Assembly: GCA_037440545.1 (NCBI GenBank)
Contig: JBBITX010000075.1
Coordinates: 1 to 5,762 of the forward strand
Direction of reading: 5' to 3'
Length of the DNA stretch: 5,762 bases
DNA from: JAVZIQ01 sp037440545
GTDB taxonomy: Archaea; Thermoproteota; Bathyarchaeia; Bathyarchaeales; Bathycorpusculaceae
The position numbers and the translations under genes were made by a program. Below are positions 1 through 4,587 of this stretch, in pieces; the stretch's first letter is position 1; each line of letters begins with the position of its first letter. The notes beneath the pieces were generated by a model. It had not been told where the DNA came from, searched no databases, and saw nothing but the letters and a program-made list of their open reading frames with translations.

Positions 1-91
1 AACCCCACAGAATGCCAAATAATATTTTAGCTGGTTCATGTCCAGCAAGCTTGCGCAAGTCTTTAAAACTTTTAGGAAGAAGTTGCTGCAA
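1..91 (-). CDS. possible partial coding sequence running off the left edge
   Basis: Read on the minus strand, this stretch gives an open, protein-like sequence (beginning DPTGILQQLLPKSFK and continuing through LRKLAGHEPAKILFGIL) up to the window edge. I do not recognise it. The start is unclear: a TTG at 89-91 is the first usual start codon after an in-frame TAA at 113-115, and no good ribosome binding site precedes it. In the same frame an ATG at 128-130 gives only MLNNP before that TAA. It lies downstream of the metallo-hydrolase in the same direction, so it could be a fourth operon gene. The opposite strand also has a short open frame here, so coding on either strand is uncertain. Confidence 0.25.
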   Translation of the reverse strand, partial: MQQLLPKSFKDLRKLAGHEPAKILFGILWG

Positions 92-127
92 AATGCCTGT
101 GGGATCTCTATTTTAGGGGTTGTTCAG

Positions 128-143
128 CATTAAAATTTTAATG
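128..143. repeat. 16-bp perfect AT-rich palindrome after the hydrolase stop
   Basis: CATTAAAATTTTAATG is identical to its own reverse complement and starts four bases beyond the TAA of the metallo-hydrolase gene (147-149). Its position suggests a role at the 3' end of the operon transcript or as a protein-binding dyad. It has no loop and is purely AT in the core, so it would be a weak RNA hairpin, and chance is a real alternative in AT-rich intergenic DNA. Confidence 0.35.
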
Positions 144-146
144 GAT

Positions 147-758
147 TTATGGCTGTTTCATGAATTCCACAAACTCTTCCAGCGTGCGCTTTTCAAGTGT
201 ATAGTTTGTTCTTTTCTCCTCCCCAATTGTTGATGATGGACTTGGGCCGTAGTCGTGGCCTGGATAAATCTCAACCTTGTCGTCTAAGGCTAGAATTTTT
301 TCAAACAGGCTTTTGTACATTTCTTCAGGGCTTCCTTCTGGAAGGTCTGTTCTTCCACATTCACCGACGAAGAGGGTGTCTCCTGTTAGGAGTTTTCCCT
401 CAACTAGGAGGGATATGCTATCCCTTGTGTGGCCTGGTGTATGTATGACTTTAATGGTTATGTCGCCAACTTTTATTATGCTTCCATCTTCAACGCTTAA
501 GTCTTTGTCTACCATGGAATTTTTGTGGGCTACTACTTTGGCTTTAAACTCTTTTTTAAGCTCATGGTTTCCAGCTGTGTGATCTCCGTGTCCATGGGTG
601 TTTATTATGAACCTTAAATTGAAATTATGCTTTTTCAAAATTTTCTTAATTGGCTCAGCGTTGAAGCTTGGATCTATAACTGCCGCTTTCCCGGTTTTCT
701 CGTCAGCAATTATGTATGAGAAGTTGTCGCCGAAATGTTTTATCTGCATGAAAAACAT
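147..758 (-). CDS. metallo-beta-lactamase-fold hydrolase, glyoxalase II / persulfide dioxygenase-like (CGRTD type)
   Basis: A 203-residue single-domain MBL-fold enzyme, soluble and presumably cytoplasmic. The full metal-ligand set is visible: THGHGDH with H55, H57, D59 and H60; H110 in TPGHT; D127 in TGDTLF; and H168 in YPGHDYG. The segment GECGRTDLP (132-140) and the PGHDY motif place it near the hydroxyacylglutathione hydrolase-like and ETHE1-like branch of the fold. That branch includes glyoxalase II, persulfide dioxygenases and many archaeal members of unknown substrate, so thioester hydrolysis versus sulfur oxidation cannot be decided here. The length fits the short forms that lack the glutathione-binding C-terminal domain of classical glyoxalase II, which makes glutathione an unlikely substrate. 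The ATG at 756-758 is chosen because GGATGG lies seven bases upstream; a second ATG at 747-749 would remove three residues. It is the last clear gene of a minus-strand operon, 19 bases after the preceding stop. Confidence 0.93.
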   Translation of the reverse strand: MFFMQIKHFGDNFSYIIADEKTGKAAVIDPSFNAEPIKKILKKHNFNLRFIINTHGHGDHTAGNHELKKEFKAKVVAHKNSMVDKDLSVEDGSIIKVGDITIKVIHTPGHTRDSISLLVEGKLLTGDTLFVGECGRTDLPEGSPEEMYKSLFEKILALDDKVEIYPGHDYGPSPSSTIGEEKRTNYTLEKRTLEEFVEFMKQP

Positions 759-777
759 GGTTAAACCATCCTTTTCT

Positions 778-2107
778 CTAAAGTTTTAAAACGTTAACCC
801 TCATTCCCATTTTAGCCATCTGGGCTGGGTTTTCCACGCAGCCTATGCTTGCGTCGATGTTTCGATTTATAGGATGCACCCACATATGCTGGGGGTCTAG
901 ATTAAGCTGAAGGGGAACCCTTGTTGAAACGCCGTAAGCCTCTAAATTCCCTATTGGGATACCGCTTGAACATTTAATGCGGATGGAAGCATAGCTTTTC
1001 AGGAGGTTTTTTGCAGCGAATACCCCTATGCCATGCCATAAGGCTGCCTTTTCAGGGGAGGCAAGGGAGTAGAGGAGGAATTGGGGGGATGAGGGGGTTT
1101 CTTTATAACTGTAGTTTTCTAAGCGTTCGCCTTCAACTGTGAATTGGTCTTCTGCTTTCGCTATGCTTACGTCTTCAGGGTCTATGGCGTTTGGGTAAAG
1201 CCTTGTTGTTTTATAGCTTACCTTAACGTTTTTCAGCTTTTCCCCTTCAAAGTACACTTTTCCCTTGGCTGCACGTTTAGAGCCGTAACCCTTAGCAGAG
1301 TGGGGAACTGTTAAAAGAGTTGTACGCTTCTTCATACTTCTACCCATACATTGGTAAGCAGCTTCAAAGCTGCTGTAGTTTTTATGAACTTCCCTTAAAA
1401 TATGATGTATAAGCCCATCAGCATTTTCCATCTGTAGGGTTTCAAGGGGCATGCGTATGGAAGGCAAAGACAGGTTTATGCCGAAAATTTCTGAAAGCCT
1501 CTCCATCTGCTCATACTTCACAGAGTCAACCATGTCAACGTAGCTGCCATCTGAATTTTCAAGAAAATGTCTAATAAGCTCAACCTCCTCCATGGATATG
1601 AGCTTTCCAACATATTTCCTAACAAAGTTTTCATCCACCCTAAGCTCACATGTTTTAACGTAGGCTGATGGGAAAGCGCTCTGCCCGCTTGCTACAATTG
1701 ACTCTCTAAGGGGGTTCATGGAATACCTGTCAGGTTCAACGTCGTCTGTGTTCAGCAGGAAAGCCTTCACAGCTCCCTCCACGGGGTTCTGCAGTAAATC
1801 GCATATCCTCCTCATTTCCTCCATCTCCGGCTTCTTTAAGCCGTGCTTTAGGAAATAGTTTCCACAAACCTCTAGGAGGCGTGCAGCAATTAACCCTTGA
1901 ACCTCCTCAACAGTTAGCTGAGGATTTGAATATTCCACAGAGCTTCTAAGAAAGTAGGCTGAACCTGAGAAANNNNNNNNNNNNNNNNNNNNNNNNNNNN
2001 NNNNNNNNNNNNNNNNNNNNNNNNNNNNNNNNNNNNNNNNNNNNNNNNNNNNNNNNNNNNNNNNNNNNNNNNGTTCTAGCAGGATTCTGAATTGACAAAG
2101 GATTCAT
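778..2107 (-). CDS. conserved-looking protein of unknown function, interrupted by an assembly gap
   Basis: I do not recognise this protein. The continuous part is at least 386 residues from a GTG at 1936-1938 to TAG at 778. The frame stays open from that GTG back to the gap edge (FSGSAYFLRSS precedes it), so the GTG is probably internal. On the other side of the gap an ATG at 2105-2107 overlaps the stop of the acetyltransferase gene as ATGA, behind the purine run AGAGAGGGG, and opens MNPLSIQNPAR. I join these parts by inference. The flanks total 69 bases, so a missing length divisible by three would restore one frame. Numbered from the GTG, the protein has a helical N-terminal half (to about 195), a basic stretch MKKRTTLLTVPHSAKGYGSKR (202-222), and a beta-richer C-terminal half with a distinctive end (MWVHPINR at 352-359, GCVENPAQMAKMGM at 366-379). 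It has six scattered cysteines (25, 46, 97, 197, 323, 367), with no CxxC pair, signal peptide, membrane segment or known catalytic motif. Confidence 0.8.
1973..2072. other. scaffold gap of exactly 100 N
   Basis: One hundred N is the conventional placeholder for a gap of unknown size, so reading frames computed across it have no meaning. The flanks share no exact end sequence, unlike the second gap, so real sequence is probably missing here. It lies within the N-terminal region of the unknown operon protein. Confidence 0.97.
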
Positions 2108-2952
2108 CCCCTCTCTAAAGATTCTGGAGCATAAATACATTTTTTAAGGGCTGAACAGCCATGGAACATTCTGACAACCTCAAAGCTTTCCCTTAAACCC
2201 GCCTTTAAAAGCATGTTGAAAATGTATTCCTCCCTTTTTGAGAGGCATATGGAAACTTCAAAGTTTTCAAGCCTTTCAAGAACAGCGCCTAGAAGGGAAG
2301 ATGCAACATTTTTTAGGCGTTCCATACAGAGGAGAGGCCCAATTTCAGCATAGCAGCCACTGTAAACCTTCGCCATGACATATCCTAAAACCCCTCCCTC
2401 AACAACGCAGTAAATGGGGTTCAGCTTTCCCTCAGCTATTTTTTTAAGAAGCTTCTCCCTTGAAGCTCCAAAATGGAAGGCGTCGAAGTCTATTATCCTC
2501 TCCATGATGCTTTTTCCATTTTTAATAGAAGTTTTTCCGAAGGGGTTGGAGTGAATCTTTCCTTTTAAAACTGTAAACTCCTCCTCGCCTTTAAATCCCA
2601 GTTTTGTGTAGAAGCCCACCTGCTCCTTATATGAGTATAGGCCTATGGCTTTTGCCCCCCTGTTTTTCAGATAGTTTACGGCGTGGTTGACTAGGAAGGC
2701 TCCACCGCCCATTTTCCGATGGTCTTCATCCACTATTAGGTTTCCAATCCATCCTAAAGGGGTTGAACCTTCAAAAAAGATTGTTGTTGTTAAGCCAACC
2801 CTTTCCGAATCGTGGAGGAGTATGAAGCATCCATGAGGCTCTAGACTTGTCATAAACTTGAAGTCCTCCTCTGTAAGGTTCCAGTCCATCGTGTCGGTTA
2901 GGTTTACAGCGAATTCAAAGTCTTCCGAAGTCATCCTTCTAACAGTGAACAT
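2104..2952 (-). CDS. two-domain GNAT-family N-acetyltransferase
   Basis: A 282-residue protein. Residues 1 to about 125 form a GNAT domain with the acetyl-CoA binding motif A: strand GWIGNLIVDEDH (67-78) followed by the pyrophosphate loop RKMGGG (79-84, the R/Q-x-x-G-x-G/A pattern) and its helix. GLYSYKEQVGFYTKLGFKG (104-122) is the typical motif B end with the GFY-x-KLGF signature. The second half (DFDAFHFGASREKLL, then AEIGPLLCMERLKNVASSLL, then GLRESFEVVRMFHG) matches what I know of the Acetyltransf_18 type C-terminal domain, which is common behind such GNAT domains. The acceptor substrate is unknown. The ATG at 2950-2952 is preferred over an upstream TTG at 2962-2964, because GAGG lies six bases before the ATG and would fall inside the coding region if the TTG were used. 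It is the first gene of the minus-strand operon and its TGA overlaps the next ATG by four bases (ATGA), indicating translational coupling. It could also be read as a purely metabolite- or protein-acetylating enzyme; nothing nearby decides this. Confidence 0.92.
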   Translation of the reverse strand: MFTVRRMTSEDFEFAVNLTDTMDWNLTEEDFKFMTSLEPHGCFILLHDSERVGLTTTIFFEGSTPLGWIGNLIVDEDHRKMGGGAFLVNHAVNYLKNRGAKAIGLYSYKEQVGFYTKLGFKGEEEFTVLKGKIHSNPFGKTSIKNGKSIMERIIDFDAFHFGASREKLLKKIAEGKLNPIYCVVEGGVLGYVMAKVYSGCYAEIGPLLCMERLKNVASSLLGAVLERLENFEVSICLSKREEYIFNMLLKAGLRESFEVVRMFHGCSALKKCIYAPESLERG

Positions 2953-3041
2953 AGGCTGCCTCAACCGTTAAGGGTTATCTATCAAAATTGCCGTGATGCA
3001 TAAACCTTACTAGCCAGATTTATTTTAATGAAAATATAAAC
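2953..3041. promoter_or_regulatory. divergent promoter region between the GNAT operon and the protease gene
   Basis: About 90 bases separate two divergent genes. AT-rich, TATA-like strings are visible: TTTATTTTAA at 3019-3028 and CATAAACC at 2999-3006 on the plus strand, and TTTATATTTT on the minus strand (complement of 3031-3040). With archaeal spacing (about 25 bases from TATA to transcript start), the 2999 box would give the protease a leader of about 25 bases that includes its ribosome binding site, and the 3031-3040 box could serve the GNAT operon. Assignment of single boxes is inference. Confidence 0.4.
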
Positions 3042-3047
3042 GGAGGG
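3042..3047 (+). promoter_or_regulatory. ribosome binding site that decides an ACG start
   Basis: GGAGGG is complementary to the archaeal 16S rRNA 3' end and stands six bases before an in-frame ACG at 3054-3056. No ATG, GTG or TTG in any useful frame follows at proper spacing. Part of it (GGTTC at 3046-3050) can pair with GAACC at 3060-3064, leaving the ACG in a nine-base loop. Confidence 0.6.
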
Positions 3048-3053
3048 TTCGAT

Positions 3054-3563
3054 ACGGCTGAACCTAAAATCGAGGTTGAGATAAGGCGGGAAGCGGAGGT
3101 TAAAACATACCCTTTCACAGAATATTTTAAAGGCTTTGAAAACCTTGAAATTGTAAAACGCATTTTCGGAAATAAAACACTAGACGTTATCCGAAACTTA
3201 AAAGTTGAGTTTTCAAGCCATAGGGGTTATATGGGTGTAAGCGACTTAAACGGCCATTTAATAATAAGCGCCCACTACTTGAAAAACGGAGAACTAATAG
3301 ACATTTACCTGGACATAATACATGAACTTGTACATGTTAGACAGTTCATGGAGGGGAAAAAGCTCTTCGACAGCAGATTTAACTACGTTGACAGCCCAAC
3401 AGAAATTGAAGCCTACACCTACGCCGTTGAGGAGGCGCGGAGACTCGGCTTAGACAACGCAAGAATATGCCAATACCTAAAAACAGAGTGGATGAGTGAA
3501 AAAGAACTTAAAAAACTAGCCAAAGCAGTAAAAGTTGAATATGTACCTCCAAACAAAAGATGA
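3054..3563 (+). CDS. small HEXXH zinc-metalloprotease-like protein with a probable ACG start
   Basis: The 169-residue reading has the zincin motif HELVH at 90-94, inside a helix (YLDIIHELVHVRQFMEG), and a downstream acidic helix PTEIEAYTYAVEEARR, where E117 or E119 could be the third zinc ligand. HEXXH followed 22 or 24 residues later by Glu matches the gluzincin pattern of the small minigluzincins, which are also single-domain proteins of roughly this size. Peptidase activity is inferred from motifs only. There is no signal peptide, so it is likely cytoplasmic. The first ATG is at 3231-3233, weakly preceded by AGGGG, and would give 110 residues. However, the 59 codons before it are open and protein-like (for example EYFKGFENLEIVKRIFGNK), contain no ATG, GTG or TTG, and begin just after a strong ribosome binding site. 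I therefore place the start at the ACG at 3054-3056, with an ATG-to-ACG error or mutation as the main alternative. The stop (TGA, 3561-3563) falls in the 55-base sequence repeated across the second gap. Confidence 0.75.
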   Translation, partial: TAEPKIEVEIRREAEVKTYPFTEYFKGFENLEIVKRIFGNKTLDVIRNLKVEFSSHRGYMGVSDLNGHLIISAHYLKNGELIDIYLDIIHELVHVRQFMEGKKLFDSRFNYVDSPTEIEAYTYAVEEARRLGLDNARICQYLKTEWMSEKELKKLAKAVKVEYVPPNKR

Positions 3564-3609
3564 AAACCCAAAGCATTATAAAGGGCCAAAATCAGTTTTC
3601 AAGCTTTCC
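3555..3609 (+). repeat. left copy of a 55-base contig-end duplication
   Basis: These 55 bases, from the last two sense codons of the protease gene to the edge of the N run, recur exactly at 3710-3764 directly after the N run. Two identical copies flush against both gap edges point to two contigs overlapping by one k-mer that were joined with a placeholder, not to a biological repeat. Confidence 0.9.
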
Positions 3610-3709
3610 NNNNNNNNNNNNNNNNNNNNNNNNNNNNNNNNNNNNNNNNNNNNNNNNNNNNNNNNNNNNNNNNNNNNNNNNNNNNNNNNNNNNNNNNNNN
3701 NNNNNNNNN
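3610..3709. other. scaffold gap of exactly 100 N, probably artefactual
   Basis: The placeholder lies between two exact copies of one 55-base sequence. Merging the copies and removing the N run gives a continuous sequence in which the convergent protease and membrane-protein genes are separated by about 71 bases (46 from the left flank plus 25 after the right copy). Confidence 0.9.
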
Positions 3710-3764
3710 AAAAGATGAAAACCCAAAGCATTATAAAGGGCCAAAATCAGTTTTCAAGCTTTCC
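3710..3764 (+). repeat. right copy of the 55-base contig-end duplication
   Basis: Exact copy of 3555-3609. It carries the last codons and TGA of the protease gene again (AAAAGATGA at 3710-3718), which makes no sense as a second gene end and supports an assembly explanation. The following 25 bases lead to the stop of the minus-strand membrane-protein gene. Confidence 0.9.
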
Positions 3765-3789
3765 ATGCTTAGCTAAATGTTTCCAGTTT

Positions 3790-4413
3790 TTAAGCCCTGG
3801 TTTTATGCTTTTGTCTAAAATACAATGCCAAGATTAAGGCTAGGACGACTAATGCAGCGGCTACAATTATAATGAGCATTCTCATGTCAGCTTCCTTTCC
3901 CTGGGGGTTTTGTGTTTCTGCATATGAGATTTCCCATTGTCCCGGAGATAGTTTAAGGTGAACTTGTCCCTGCTCCGTAGTTGAGGATAATGGCGAATTG
4001 TTAATGTAGATTATTGTCATGTTCTGCGGTAGTATAACAGTAATTTCTAAAGGTGCGTTTAGCTTCAGCGTCCAAAGTCCTTCCTCTAGGGTTGCCAGCT
4101 TTTCCACATCGTATTGTATGGTTATGGTTGTTGCTCCTAAAGAGTGTACTGTCAGGTTCCATTCTTCAACTTCATAGCTTAAAGGCGAGTTGTTTTCATC
4201 TAACGCAAGGATGTTGAAGACTTGGTTTTTGTTTGCAAGCAGAGGCATGGTTATTGAGGCTTCAGATTCTTCAGCGTCTATGCAGGCTTGGAAATGGGCT
4301 GAACCGTCTTCATAAACGTTTAGATAAGCATTTTGAAGCACGGCTTGAGAGGCTGAATTTGCAGTGGCAAGTAATGCTAGTAAGCATAAAACATATGGGA
4401 AATTTTTCTTCAT
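3790..4413 (-). CDS. secreted, C-terminally membrane-anchored surface protein, function unknown
   Basis: A 207-residue protein with type I membrane topology. Residues 1-21 are a signal peptide (MKKN, a hydrophobic core, then a small-residue end ATANSA with likely cleavage near 21). A single transmembrane segment spans about 179-199 (MLIIIVAAALVVLALILALYF) and is followed by a basic cytoplasmic tail RQKHKTRA. The ectodomain (22-177) is rich in beta-strand-like alternation, which suggests an Ig- or beta-sandwich-like fold, and has four N-glycosylation sequons (N74, N86, N131, N138), as expected for an archaeal cell-surface protein. Only one cysteine (C44) remains after signal removal. I do not recognise a family and see no catalytic motif. 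The ATG at 4411-4413 directly opens the signal peptide and has GGTGG about ten bases upstream. The gene is transcribed alone, convergent with the protease gene and divergent from the phosphohexomutase. Confidence 0.85.
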   Translation of the reverse strand: MKKNFPYVLCLLALLATANSASQAVLQNAYLNVYEDGSAHFQACIDAEESEASITMPLLANKNQVFNILALDENNSPLSYEVEEWNLTVHSLGATTITIQYDVEKLATLEEGLWTLKLNAPLEITVILPQNMTIIYINNSPLSSTTEQGQVHLKLSPGQWEISYAETQNPQGKEADMRMLIIIVAAALVVLALILALYFRQKHKTRA

Positions 4414-4454
4414 AGCTTTCAGCCACCGTAAACGTCATAATCAATGTTTCAGGA

Positions 4455-4462
4455 GTTTATAT
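4455..4462 (-). promoter_or_regulatory. TATA-like box for the surface-protein gene
   Basis: On the minus strand this reads ATATAAAC, within CATATAAAC. A transcript start about 25 bases downstream, near 4430-4435, would leave a short leader carrying the GGTGG ribosome binding site before the ATG at 4411-4413. The spacing fits, but the call rests on one motif. Confidence 0.45.
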
Positions 4463-4474
4463 GAATGTTTTGGG

Positions 4475-4482
4475 TATAAAAG
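4475..4482 (+). promoter_or_regulatory. TATA-like box for the phosphohexomutase gene
   Basis: TATAAAAG is a near-ideal archaeal TATA box on the plus strand. A transcript start near 4500-4505 would leave a leader of about 85 bases before the TTG at 4588, longer than usual in archaea and including the inverted repeat at 4508-4523. A closer, weaker AT-rich element around 4526-4533 (TATTTTAG) is an alternative. Confidence 0.4.
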
Positions 4483-4507
4483 AGAATGTTCAGGGTTTCA
4501 AGCTTTT

Positions 4508-4523
4508 AGTTTTTGGAAAAACT
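4508..4523. repeat. 7+7 inverted repeat in the divergent promoter region
   Basis: AGTTTTT and AAAAACT are exact reverse complements separated by GG. In DNA this is a symmetric dyad suited to a dimeric regulator. In RNA it would be a weak A-U hairpin with a four-base loop (TGGA). It sits about 80 bases before the phosphohexomutase start, at or just after the expected transcript start, so an operator is possible. Confidence 0.4.
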
Positions 4524-4587
4524 CATATTTTAGGCTTCGGGTATTTAGCCTTTTAGTGGGGTTGCTGGTTTGGCCTGCGGGTTCGAT

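Larger units (their letters stand above)
4414..4587. promoter_or_regulatory. divergent intergenic region between the surface-protein and phosphohexomutase genes
   Basis: About 174 AT-rich bases hold TATA-like boxes for both directions (4455-4462 minus, 4475-4482 plus), the 4508-4523 dyad, and a short plus-strand open frame of 31 codons (4461-4556, ATG to TAG) with AGGAG five bases before its ATG. The short frame overlaps the plus-strand TATA box, which argues that one of the two is not functional. I see no tRNA or other structured RNA. Confidence 0.5.

Noticed and set aside
277..789. Plus-strand open frames opposite the metallo-hydrolase gene
   Set aside because: They are shadows of a gene with complete active-site motifs on the minus strand.
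778..1938. DNA primase large subunit as an identity for the unknown protein, suggested by length and scattered cysteines
   Set aside because: The cysteines are not in the arrangement of the C-terminal iron-sulfur domain and none of the expected conserved motifs around them are visible.
1946..2140. Minus-strand open frame of 64 residues crossing the first N gap
   Set aside because: The frame across 100 placeholder N is arbitrary. The real continuation is the unknown operon protein, whose frame on the 3' side of the gap is different.
3555..3764. 55-base direct repeat as a mobile-element target duplication or a repeat pair
   Set aside because: Both copies end exactly at the edges of a 100-N placeholder and one copy duplicates a gene end, so contig overlap explains it better.
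3535..3837. Plus-strand open frame of about 100 residues crossing the second N gap
   Set aside because: It spans a placeholder gap of unknown length and consists mostly of the duplicated 55-base flank read twice plus antisense of the surface-protein 3' end.
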